Positions 15,645 through 22,930 of a stretch of 35,796 nt of DNA are shown in pieces; the stretch's first letter is position 1, and the number at the start of each line of letters is the position of its first letter. The notes below the pieces were generated by a model. That model ran no database searches, was not told the DNA's origin, and saw only the letters and a list, made by a program, of their open reading frames with translations. The position numbers and the translations under genes were made by a program. The stretch is taken from assembly GCA_017459075.1 (NCBI GenBank), contig JAFUDQ010000027.1, positions 1 through 35,796 on the forward strand. Direction: 5' to 3'. This DNA comes from Bacteroidales bacterium. GTDB taxonomy: Bacteria > Bacteroidota > Bacteroidia > Bacteroidales > UBA932.

Positions 15645-16706
15645 CTATTTCCCCGTAATAGTATCTGAATCAGGATTGTTCTTGTGCATCTGCCAGTTCC
15701 TTATAGCGGCTTCCTTGGAGCTATTGGCATAGCAATATTCGCAGAGGTGGGGACAGGTGTTGTATTCGCCAATGTCTTTGCTGATGATGCATCCGCAGAA
15801 CTGGCGCTGTCCTTTGTCCTTGTTGTTTTTCTTTTTAACGGCATAGTGACCTTCATCTATGACGATAGCATCTTCCGGTATGGAATCTTCTCCGAACAGA
15901 CCGTATTCTTTTTCGTGAATCTCCACACCGAGGAATTTCATTAGGACGGGGTCATTCCATGCGATTCGAATCATTAAGTCATCATCTACGCAACGATTAT
16001 GGGCTATGCCGTATTTGTCAAGGTCTATCTTCTCCCCGCAAGTGGCAATGGTGAAACCCCATTTCTTGTTGAGATGACTAAGGCGAGCAGCGAACTCGTC
16101 CATTTCTGGGATGGACCACTCTCGGTAGTTTATGTGTGAGGCTTCCAGATTTGCTTTGACTTTCTTGTAGGCAAGGATGTCGGCGAAACTGAAAACCAGT
16201 TTCTCCGTGTAGCCAACGAGCTGATCAGCGATGCCTTCAATCTTTTTCAGTAGAAGTTCTATATCGATGGTGTCCGTAAGGAGCAGCGGATCGAAACGCC
16301 AGATGACGTGCCCTTTGCCCAACTTATCCACCAGCGCCTTGAATGTCTGTATACGTTCAGAAATCTTCGGAACGCCCTTCTCCAGATGCTCATCGTCATA
16401 GTCGTTCAGCGTATACTGAATATAGCAGTTTATACCTCGTTCTTTTAGGTAGTCCAGATGAGGAATAAGCTTTTCGGGATTCTTGGACCAGAATACAATG
16501 AAGCGTGTCTTTCCATAAGAGACATAGCTTTTAACGCCGTTGAACGGATTTGTCCATGCGGAATAGCCCTTCTTGAGTCTGGCGAAGAACCAGTCGGCGT
16601 AGAAGGAAGGAATGTCGGTGCTGCGGCTGGCGGAGATAATTTCCGGAGCCTGTGCGTCAGCGTACATTCCGTTGTCAAGTTGTATTCTGTCTTTTCCCCA
16701 AGCCAT
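15645..16706 (-). CDS. DUF1848 family protein (cysteine-cluster, radical-SAM-like)
   Basis: The 353-residue protein starts MAWGKDRIQLDNGMYADAQA and has the DUF1848 hallmark ISASRSTDIPSFYADWFFAR near residue 24, FIVFWSKNPEKLIPHLDYLK near 68, and a C-terminal cysteine cluster: CGC (304-306), then CPHLCEYCYAN (C318, C322, C325). The pattern suggests an iron-sulfur cluster; the family's reaction is not established to my knowledge. DUF1848 proteins occur both alone and in accessory regions. It sits one base before the helicase fusion start and 5 bases after the UvrD-like gene, so it is cotranscribed with the conjugation genes. Possible roles (nucleic-acid or peptide modification) cannot be decided from sequence. 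Confidence 0.88.
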   Translation of the reverse strand: MAWGKDRIQLDNGMYADAQAPEIISASRSTDIPSFYADWFFARLKKGYSAWTNPFNGVKSYVSYGKTRFIVFWSKNPEKLIPHLDYLKERGINCYIQYTLNDYDDEHLEKGVPKISERIQTFKALVDKLGKGHVIWRFDPLLLTDTIDIELLLKKIEGIADQLVGYTEKLVFSFADILAYKKVKANLEASHINYREWSIPEMDEFAARLSHLNKKWGFTIATCGEKIDLDKYGIAHNRCVDDDLMIRIAWNDPVLMKFLGVEIHEKEYGLFGEDSIPEDAIVIDEGHYAVKKKNNKDKGQRQFCGCIISKDIGEYNTCPHLCEYCYANSSKEAAIRNWQMHKNNPDSDTITGK

Positions 16707-16711
16707 AGGTA

Positions 16712-18049
16712 TCAGTGTTCTTTGTTTAAGACATTCTTTTCATAGTATTCCCGCGTCATGAAGCCGTCGCAGCCGGTTTTGTCGGCTTTGAAGTTGGTGC
16801 AGCCGAGGAAGGGTTCCACTTTGCCTTCCTTCACAATCAGGTAGCCGTCTTGGCATTTGTCGCACTTGAGGATGGACATGTTGCCGCCACGGAGGTCGTT
16901 GGTCATGAAGTCGCAGATTTCGGGCTCGTTGGAGCAGATCCAGAGCTTGAGGCCGATGTGGGGCTTGTAGCGGAGCTGCAGAGGGTAGCCGCAGACCGGG
17001 CAGCGCTTGATGTTATTCAGGTTGTCAGCGGACTGGTCATTGAGCTGACCGTCCATGGTGACTAAAGGATAGTCACGGAGAAGTTCGGTGACGAACTGAG
17101 AGGGGTGCTGCTCGGGGGTGATAATGTACACGCGGTTCTTGGTGCGCGTGAGTGCAACGTAAAAGAGGCGGCGCTCTTCGGCGTAGTCAATCTTGTTGAG
17201 ATACAAGAAGTTTGCAATCTTTACTTCCTGCGCTGAGCGAAGCGCCTCGTGGGCAATAGAAATGCGGTTGCCGGTGCGCTTGTTGATGATTTCCTCCGTG
17301 TATTCGCTCATATTCCCCTTGAGCGTGGTGAGGTCCGCCTTGGAGATATAGTTGAAGAAAGAATTGAGGTCATCGCCCTCGTATGGCGCGTCAAAGTAGC
17401 TGCCGAAGAAGAGGATCAGTTTGTCCACCAATTCTGGTTGCTCCAGAATATTGCTCTTGAGATAGTTATTGACGATGTTGAAGAGGAAGCCTCCGTCCCT
17501 GATATTCTTCCCGGCCGGATCTTGCTTCCGGAGGATAGCATAGCCAGTACTGTGGAAGGTGGTGACCTGGCACTTTATCTTGAGAGCCTTGTTAATCTTG
17601 TCCCTCAGCTCGCCAACCGCTTTGTTGGTGAACGAAATCACCAGAATCTTCTCCGACTCTAGATGCCGCTGAATGAATGTTTGATTATGCTGTCGAATAC
17701 AGTTCGCGCCAGAAGCAAGATTGGCTATATCAGTATAGTTCCGCAGAAATGCCTCTACTTCAGCCCCAGGCACACCATTGGCCGAGCAATAGTAGCCTAG
17801 TGTCTTCGCTGTCTTCTGATTCTGGAAGAAGTTGTTTAGTTCAGCATAATCCTCCACCAGCCGCCTGTAATCACTCCTGGCCAGGAACTTGTCTGACATC
17901 AGAAGGCTGTTTAGGGTTTGGGTAAATTGCTTCAACTTGGCATATTCTTGAGTAGGAGTAATAGGCGCGGCATTCACGGGCTCTTTCGGTTCAGGAGTCT
18001 GATGTGATTTGCTACGCTTATTGAAGAATATGCGGTTTAAGAAGGACAT
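16712..18049 (-). CDS. UvrD/Rep-like (helicase IV type) protein lacking Walker A and B, with zinc-ribbon tail
   Basis: The frame is intact (445 aa) but the helicase core is not. Residues ~1-133 match the N-terminal part of UvrD-type helicases found in Bacteroidetes. HLESEK (129-134) is then joined directly to ILVISFTNKAVGELRDKI (motif Ia, 135-152), so the Q motif and the Walker A GxGKT expected between them are absent. TTFHSTGYAIL (163-173) is present. At residue ~289, IDY is joined to AEERRLFYVALTRTKNRVYI (motif VI), so Walker B, motif III (GD..Q) and motifs IV-V are missing. The C-terminus has topoisomerase-type zinc ribbons: CPVC/CSNEPEIC and CDKC/CTNFKADKTGC. An active ATPase is ruled out. 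Either this is a decaying helicase with in-frame losses or a repurposed DNA-binding scaffold; a collapsed assembly is also possible. Confidence 0.85.
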   Translation of the reverse strand: MSFLNRIFFNKRSKSHQTPEPKEPVNAAPITPTQEYAKLKQFTQTLNSLLMSDKFLARSDYRRLVEDYAELNNFFQNQKTAKTLGYYCSANGVPGAEVEAFLRNYTDIANLASGANCIRQHNQTFIQRHLESEKILVISFTNKAVGELRDKINKALKIKCQVTTFHSTGYAILRKQDPAGKNIRDGGFLFNIVNNYLKSNILEQPELVDKLILFFGSYFDAPYEGDDLNSFFNYISKADLTTLKGNMSEYTEEIINKRTGNRISIAHEALRSAQEVKIANFLYLNKIDYAEERRLFYVALTRTKNRVYIITPEQHPSQFVTELLRDYPLVTMDGQLNDQSADNLNNIKRCPVCGYPLQLRYKPHIGLKLWICSNEPEICDFMTNDLRGGNMSILKCDKCQDGYLIVKEGKVEPFLGCTNFKADKTGCDGFMTREYYEKNVLNKEH

Positions 18050-18050
18050 G

Positions 18051-18262
18051 CTATATTATGCCAATTTCACCAATCTCTTTCATGATGCGATTCGTCTGCT
18101 CCATGGCGTAGATGATGTTGTTGTGATGCTTAATTCTGCGAATTCCAGCTTCTGCCCCTTTTGGCCTTTAAACCATTTCTGAGCATGGCAGTTTGCATGT
18201 AGGCGCGCAACACCTGTCTGGTGCTGCTGGTTGATTGAAAAGAAGCTTTCTTTCAAATCCAT
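18051..18262 (-). pseudogene. Small gene at the head of the island operon, with an apparent one-base frameshift
   Basis: From ATG 18262 the frame reads MDLKESFFSINQQHQTGVAR, LHANCHAQKWFKGQKGQKLE and then drifts to a stop at 18080. Restoring one base around 18147-18152 (TTCGC to TTCCGC on the coding strand) gives KLEFRRIKHHNNIIYAMEQT, then NRIMKEIGEIGII and a TAG at 18051-18053, one base before the next gene start. The restored 70-aa protein ends exactly where the tight operon spacing predicts. A stop codon nine codons upstream shows that this ATG is a real start or the first available one. The sequence vaguely resembles C-terminal tails of large DNA methyltransferases, which I cannot verify. 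Confidence 0.55.
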
Positions 18263-18294
18263 ATCTTGTAGGGGTCTTTGCTTAGTTTAATTGG

Positions 18295-18302
18295 CAAATT
18301 TA
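18295..18302 (-). promoter_or_regulatory. Candidate Bacteroidetes -7 box for the island operon
   Basis: On the minus strand TAAATTTG matches TAnnTTTG, about 33 bases upstream of the first ATG (18262). No good TTTG is found 19-21 bases further upstream, so the promoter is weak or regulated. Confidence 0.45.
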
Positions 18303-18356
18303 ACGATTTTTCTTTAAAGAATAGATAGTAAAGTGTAAGAGAGTGAATGCAGGTAC

Positions 18357-18383
18357 AAAAAATGCCTGGACGCTGCCAGGCAT
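18357..18383 (-). terminator. Minus-strand terminator upstream of the island operon
   Basis: ATGCCTGG (18362-18369) pairs with CCAGGCAT (18376-18383) around a six-base loop; on the minus strand it is followed by TTTTTT. It would stop transcripts coming from the tadA side and insulates the island. Confidence 0.65.
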
Positions 18384-18929
18384 AGTAGTAAGGAACGTAA
18401 ATCTACGAATAAAATACTTGCTTTATCTTCTCGATAAAAGCCTACATCTGTTAATGGCACATAGGCTTACTCCTTCGGCTTGAACGTTCTTGTAGAATGG
18501 GGTAATGCTGCGACAGGTAAAATTTTCTCATACAAAATTCTCAAAAGTTCTTTATATATTTCTCGATTTTGTGTGTCGCTATCTCAGTTGTAGAGAAGCC
18601 GCTATTGATTACCAATTAGTTACGTGTTTTAACTTGGAAAAATATGCCAAGTTGAAAAGCGTAAATGCCTGATAATCAATAAAGGTTTGTTCCGGGACTA
18701 GAAAGGGACTTTTTCTTAAGGCCTTCCTTTATTCGCGTCACATTTTGAAGGGAATGTGGGCAGAATTCTCTTCATTGTTATTCCCGGCCCCGGGATTCTT
18801 CTTTCTCTGGTGCTTATAGAGGTGTTGGGGCTGGTGCAGGTATGAGCATAAATGGCGGTTTTTGCTTATAGGGGTGCATGCATTTGTACCGTTATGCGCG
18901 TGGAGGGTAAGTCTCTCTTTGCGCGGGCT
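18384..18929. other. Gene-free junction between island and core, rich in short inverted repeats
   Basis: No credible ORF. Visible structures: AAGCCTA/TAGGCTT (18438-18444/18462-18468); a nested pair TATTGATTA/TAATCAATA (18603-18611/18673-18681) enclosing AACTTGG/CCAAGTT (18631-18637/18647-18653); and CACATT/AATGTG around 18740-18760. GGGACT occurs twice within 20 bases near 18694-18711. This could be an unannotated structured RNA, an integration scar or an attachment site; I cannot decide. Confidence 0.35.
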
Positions 18930-19361
18930 TTACCGCTTGTTTTTGAAGAAGTCTTTCATGAGGGCGGTGCAGGCGTCCTGGAGGATGCCGGCGGTGATTT
19001 CTGTCTTGGGGTGGAAGAGGGAAGGGGAGAAGAGGGTGCTGCCGCGCTTGGGGTCAGGGGCTCCGTAGACGATGCGGCTGATTTGGGACCAGTTCAGGGC
19101 GCCGGCGCACATGGGGCAGGGCTCTACTGTTACATATAATGTGCAGTCTGTAAGGTATTTACCGCCGATGGCTTCTGTTGCGGCGGTGATGGCTATCATT
19201 TCTGCGTGGGCGGTGGGGTCCGTCAGCCTTTCGGTCATGTTGTGTCCGCGGCCGATGATGCGGCCTTTGCATACGACTACAGCGCCGATGGGGATTTCTC
19301 CTTCTTCAAGGGCGAGCTTGGCTTCTGCCAAAGCTTCCTTCATGTAATCCTGGTCTGTCAT
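18930..19361 (-). CDS. tadA: tRNA-specific adenosine deaminase TadA
   Basis: I take the start at 19361 (MTDQDYMKEALAEAKLALEE, 143 aa), the usual length; the frame runs 38 codons further up through tandem repeats that are not coding. The CMP/dCMP deaminase zinc motif is complete: HAE (H52, E54 as proton shuttle) and PCPMC (C82, C85). IPIGAVVV and DPTAHAEM are characteristic of TadA, which converts A34 to inosine in tRNA-Arg(ACG). A free guanine or cytosine deaminase is less likely given the length and motifs. It is downstream of rpmH on the same strand, after the rpmH terminator and a repeat cluster. It marks the right-hand core boundary of the accessory island. Confidence 0.9.
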   Translation of the reverse strand: MTDQDYMKEALAEAKLALEEGEIPIGAVVVCKGRIIGRGHNMTERLTDPTAHAEMIAITAATEAIGGKYLTDCTLYVTVEPCPMCAGALNWSQISRIVYGAPDPKRGSTLFSPSLFHPKTEITAGILQDACTALMKDFFKNKR

Positions 19362-19388
19362 GGTAATAGGAATTAGATTTCTCGACTT

Positions 19389-19463
19389 GCTGTCGCTCGC
19401 TCGAAATGACAAAGCTGTCGCTCGCTCGAAATGACAAAGCTGTCGCTCGCTCGAAATGACAAA
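19389..19463. repeat. Three tandem copies of a 25-base repeat
   Basis: The unit gctgtcgctcgctcgaaatg plus acaaa occurs three times without change at 19389, 19414 and 19439. On the minus strand the core reads TTTGTCATTTCGAGCGAGCG. It lies between tadA and rpmH. There are no spacers, so it is not a CRISPR. Its core TGTCATT-y-y-GA is shared with the repeat at 28721. Confidence 0.9.
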
Positions 19464-19487
19464 AAAGAGACTCATGCGAGTGAAAGG

Positions 19488-19502
19488 ATAGGGCCGGAGG
19501 CC
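19488..19502. terminator. Short GC-rich hairpin between rpmH and tadA
   Basis: AGGGCC-GGA-GGCCCT is a perfect six-base stem with a three-base loop, without a clear T-run. It may back up the rpmH terminator or be part of the repeat cluster. Confidence 0.3.
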
Positions 19503-19546
19503 CTGGGGGGTTGGGGGAGCTTGGTCACCCAGTATAAGATTATTCT

Positions 19547-19576
19547 AAAAAAGAGACTCAATCGAGTCTCTTTTTT
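19547..19576 (-). terminator. Strong terminator of rpmH, overlapping its stop codon
   Basis: AAAAAAGAGACTC (19547-19559) and GAGTCTCTTTTTT (19564-19576) form a perfect 13-base stem with a four-base loop. The rpmH stop codon (19575-19577) lies in the first bases of the stem on the coding strand. Confidence 0.88.
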
Positions 19577-19727
19577 AGAATCTGTCCTCTGATGAAACAG
19601 TAAGTTTCTTGCGGCCATGACGACGGCGAGCTGCAAGAACCCTGCGTCCGTTAGGAGTGGACATACGCTCGCGGAAACCATGCTTGTTTACGCGTTTGCG
19701 TCTTGAAGGTTGGAATGTTCTTTTCAT
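19575..19727 (-). CDS. rpmH: 50S ribosomal protein L34
   Basis: A 50-residue frame starts [20 protein letters not shown], followed by [20 protein letters not shown] and [10 protein letters not shown]. This is the complete L34 sequence, an Arg/Lys-rich protein buried in 23S rRNA of the large subunit. L34 is near-universal in bacteria. It has its own consensus promoter and a perfect terminator, so it is a single-gene unit here rather than being coupled to rnpA. No dnaA/rnpA neighbours are visible in this window, as is usual outside the gammaproteobacterial and firmicute arrangement. Confidence 0.97.
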   Translation of the reverse strand: MKRTFQPSRRKRVNKHGFRERMSTPNGRRVLAARRRHGRKKLTVSSEDRF

Positions 19728-19794
19728 CTGTATCTATTTTTATTATTATTCTAAAATTACACCCCAAAATCCGCTTTAATCGGAAATTGGACTG

Positions 19795-19825
19795 CAAAGG
19801 TAGTTATTTTGATTGGAAATACAAA
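19795..19825 (-). promoter_or_regulatory. rpmH promoter, Bacteroidetes type
   Basis: On the minus strand TTTG (19825-19822), a spacer of 19 bases, then TACCTTTG (19802-19795). This is a full match to the TTTG/TAnnTTTG consensus, and gives a leader of about 60 bases to the rpmH ATG. Confidence 0.85.
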
Positions 19826-19865
19826 TTTTTCTTTAGATGCAGTTATAATTATTTTACTTATATAC

Positions 19866-21497
19866 CTAAAAACACATTCCTATAGTTAAATCGCAGGAAT
19901 ACCTTTGTTTGCCGTCAAGCCATTCTGAATCGGAAACACTTCTGAAACCAAAGCCAAGCTTTGCAAATGGCTTTATGTCATATTCTTTCAGGTAAGTTGA
20001 AAACCCCATTGATACAAATCCGCCAATTTGTGTTTTGGTAAGAAATTCATAATTTCTGTATAAATAGGTAATCATTTCTCCTGGCTTACGTTGTTTGTCG
20101 GACGGGGTTGTGTAAGTACCATCGGAACATACCTTACCGCTGCCGGTTCGTAAATTTATTCCACCGCTAAGTGTTATGATGTCACGGGTACGAATGATGT
20201 TTTTGGTTGCAGAGCACTCAAAATCATGCGTCACAAGATTCTGCTTCCTGAAATACGGGTATTCTATTGCAACTAAATCTCTGTTTGACAGTTTATAACT
20301 GAAGCCGGCAGAAAAGGCCGGAATATGCCCCGTTATCCCTAAGTCAGCATTATACGTAGCCCCTGCCTCAATCCATGTTTTTGAGGCGATTTTCTCCGGT
20401 GTATAGTATTGGTAGTACGTGGCATTGTTATCTTTTCGCAGCTCGTAATAGCTGTTGCTGTAGTCTGTCAGATCCTCCAATTCAAACGACACGGTCAAAC
20501 GGTGGCGTACAGTTGGCTTGTCCCGATATTCCAGTATGCTTCGGACGTCAATAACATGTCCTTTGTTCTGGTTATGGGAAATTGTATACGGAGATTTTTT
20601 TCCGAAATAACCTTTTCTGCTTAGCACCGAACCTTCAATGTACCATTTGAAGTCTTTAAGCCCAGTCCATTCAAACTGAATTTGAGGGCCGACGTATTCA
20701 TCAAACAGGGGAGTCTCTGTATTTTTGTCGGTGTATCCCCTTTCCCCAAAAGTCTCCGTGAGGCCCATGAATGCGGCATAGCTGATAAGGGACTTGTACA
20801 CTTTGTCTGAATTGCCATAGGTTGCAAATACCAGACTTTCGCTCCTGCGATGGTAAAAGATGTTCAGTCCGGCCTCTATACCAGTGCCAATCGGCATGGA
20901 AAGACCAACTGTAGCCGTCAGGTCCATAAGCGAGTTCTTATGACGCAGGTCCTTGTACTTTGCATAATCAGCAGTCTTATAATCCAACTTGGCTCCAAGA
21001 GACAGCTCACGATATATTTTTTTACCTAAGGCTCCTGTCAGGTTAAACTTGTTCAGCCTTTTGCGCCCAAGATTGCTAATGTCGTTTTCAACTATGTCGA
21101 ATGCTTCATGACGCGGCTCAATGAAGCTGGAGCCTGCCATTTTGCTGCCGGTAAAGTAATCATATTCCACCTTCCCATAGAATACCATATCGTCTCCAAG
21201 CCGATAGAAGGATTCCGCACCGCCTCCGGCATTGACAGCCTTGCGTCCCTCATAATAATCGGCAAGTCCGCCATCTTCGTATTTCGCGCTTAGCCGTGCT
21301 TCCGTAAAACGGCCACCATTATAATGGAGGATACCTGCGGCATTGTCACTCGTAAGCCAGGGCGAAGCATTCTTAACATATGAGAAATCAGAATACAGGT
21401 TGATGGAGTCCGGCTTAGCAATTTGTGCAACAAGCCTGGATGGAACCAACAGGGCTCCACCCAGGATACATGTTGCATATAATAGAATCTTTCTCAA
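19866..21497 (-). CDS. DUF6850-type outer-membrane beta-barrel protein
   Basis: The 543-residue protein has a signal peptide (MRKILLYATCILGGALLVPS, cleavage near LVAQ) and is otherwise made of alternating amphipathic strands, ending in the aromatic-terminal strand CDLTIGMCF expected of an outer-membrane barrel. Features such as SPWLTSDNAAGILHY near residue 47 and the overall length fit the DUF6850 family of Bacteroidetes. It is the last gene of an operon with a TonB-dependent receptor and a DUF4876-type lipoprotein, 14 bases after the latter. Its role is probably in the same uptake or surface complex; the substrate is unknown. No lipobox, no TonB box or plug domain. Confidence 0.8.
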   Translation of the reverse strand: MRKILLYATCILGGALLVPSRLVAQIAKPDSINLYSDFSYVKNASPWLTSDNAAGILHYNGGRFTEARLSAKYEDGGLADYYEGRKAVNAGGGAESFYRLGDDMVFYGKVEYDYFTGSKMAGSSFIEPRHEAFDIVENDISNLGRKRLNKFNLTGALGKKIYRELSLGAKLDYKTADYAKYKDLRHKNSLMDLTATVGLSMPIGTGIEAGLNIFYHRRSESLVFATYGNSDKVYKSLISYAAFMGLTETFGERGYTDKNTETPLFDEYVGPQIQFEWTGLKDFKWYIEGSVLSRKGYFGKKSPYTISHNQNKGHVIDVRSILEYRDKPTVRHRLTVSFELEDLTDYSNSYYELRKDNNATYYQYYTPEKIASKTWIEAGATYNADLGITGHIPAFSAGFSYKLSNRDLVAIEYPYFRKQNLVTHDFECSATKNIIRTRDIITLSGGINLRTGSGKVCSDGTYTTPSDKQRKPGEMITYLYRNYEFLTKTQIGGFVSMGFSTYLKEYDIKPFAKLGFGFRSVSDSEWLDGKQRYSCDLTIGMCF

Positions 21498-21511
21498 ATT
21501 ATGTCAGCTTC

Positions 21512-22891
21512 TTATTCTCCGCGAAGAGAGCATTTCTGACGCTCGTGGAAGTCGTTTGTAGAGTTGTTGGTATCCACGAAGATGATGTGAGCTCCATTCT
21601 TTATGGAAGCTTCAGCGTCTATTCCGCTGGGGTCTGTAGAAGCATCCACACCAAGAGAATAATTGTAAACGAGGAGTCCGTTGTTTTCGGGAAGAGCTTC
21701 GGTAGCAGCCTTGTCTACATTGCGGTATAAAGCGTGACCAAGCTGGTTTGTAAGATTTACATGTCCGGCATCGATGTCGGCAGGGAGACGTTTATAACTT
21801 CCGTCAAGTTTTGCGCTATTCCAAACTTCAACTCCGTCTACAATCCATGAGCGGAGTACTTTGGTGCCCTTGTATATTGCAGTTGTAGCGTAACCTGTGT
21901 GATACCAGTCATTGTCTGCATTTTCTGCTGCTGCCTTAGGTGTGGTTCCTTCTGTCTGATAAATGAACACGGCCGGGGATGTTACGCTGAAAGGCCATGC
22001 ATTGCCCTGTCCAAGTTTAACGGTCTTAAGATAATGTGAGGTAGGTATGACATCGGCAGGAGCGGGATAATAGCTTGTGTTATTGTAAAATTTGTTGCTT
22101 GCCTGGGTACCGCCGCCTTCGTACTCAGGGTCATACATGCAGTAGTAGTCTGCGTTTGCGTAGTTGACGGAATTGGTAACGGTCTGGGTGTTGTCAATGG
22201 CGCCGCAGATGTTCACTACTATCTGGCTGAAGGCCGGAATTACAAGGTCATTCTGGAAATACCATATTCCATTGTATCCTGGCAGATAGTCACTATTGTC
22301 ATACTCAAGAACACCGTTTACAAATAGCTTTGAGTTGCTTGCTGCTTCTGCATTGTATCCGGGAGCCATTGAAATCGCAAGGTTCTGAGCGGTATAATCT
22401 TTTGAGCTGTTGTTGTAAAGGATGACGCACTTGTCAAACTGGAAATTCTTTGAGTTGTCGTCAAGCATTACTCCTCCGTTGTATATTTCCTTGATAATAA
22501 TAGGATTGCGGTTTGTGATTTTTGCCGTCTTAACTTCTATGGAGTAGGTGCGGATTTCTTTTCCGTCAACGATGATGCCGCCGATGACACCGTTGCATAT
22601 ATAATAATAGTCGCCTTCTACATGGGTGTCGGATGTGGTTGCCTCATATACACCTGCGGGAACCTGGAAGAATGCTGTTCCGTCTGCGGTTGTCTGGGAT
22701 TCATATACTCCGGTTCCGTTGGTCTCGCGGAGTTCGACGGTTGCTCCTGAATAAGGGCTGAGAGTGCCTTCTGAGGGGTAGGACAGCCTGATTGTTAAAT
22801 CATACAATTTAATACTTTCGTCCTTGTTGCAGGAAGATAGTAAAGCTGCTGAAACAAGCAAGAGTGCTGTAAGAAATTTTGTAATTTTCAT
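21512..22891 (-). CDS. DUF4876-type lipoprotein
   Basis: The 459-residue protein has a lipoprotein signal with lipobox LLSSC (C21), giving an acylated Cys followed by NKDESIK. Residues ~28-110 form a carboxypeptidase-regulatory/Ig-like beta sandwich (YSGATVELRETNG ... QTTADGTAFFQVPAGVYEAT), then a long beta-rich region beginning IIIKEIYNGG, the pattern of DUF4876 proteins. It probably sits on the outer membrane and pairs with the TonB receptor encoded 39 bases upstream. DUF4876 and DUF6850 proteins next to TonB receptors are a recurrent arrangement in Bacteroidales. I would not name a substrate from sequence. Confidence 0.82.
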   Translation of the reverse strand: MKITKFLTALLLVSAALLSSCNKDESIKLYDLTIRLSYPSEGTLSPYSGATVELRETNGTGVYESQTTADGTAFFQVPAGVYEATTSDTHVEGDYYYICNGVIGGIIVDGKEIRTYSIEVKTAKITNRNPIIIKEIYNGGVMLDDNSKNFQFDKCVILYNNSSKDYTAQNLAISMAPGYNAEAASNSKLFVNGVLEYDNSDYLPGYNGIWYFQNDLVIPAFSQIVVNICGAIDNTQTVTNSVNYANADYYCMYDPEYEGGGTQASNKFYNNTSYYPAPADVIPTSHYLKTVKLGQGNAWPFSVTSPAVFIYQTEGTTPKAAAENADNDWYHTGYATTAIYKGTKVLRSWIVDGVEVWNSAKLDGSYKRLPADIDAGHVNLTNQLGHALYRNVDKAATEALPENNGLLVYNYSLGVDASTDPSGIDAEASIKNGAHIIFVDTNNSTNDFHERQKCSLRGE

Positions 22892-22930
22892 GATATCTGA
22901 ATTTTTAAATTTTATATAGTTCTTTTTACT

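Noticed and set aside
18852-19139. Plus-strand ORF of 95 aa over tadA
   Set aside because: It is antisense to the tadA coding sequence and has no protein-like features.
19389-19463. CRISPR array
   Set aside because: The units are directly joined without unique spacers and no cas gene is near.
19362-19475. Longer N-terminus of TadA
   Set aside because: The extension is translated from the three tandem repeats and is not similar to TadA; the start at 19361 gives the normal length.
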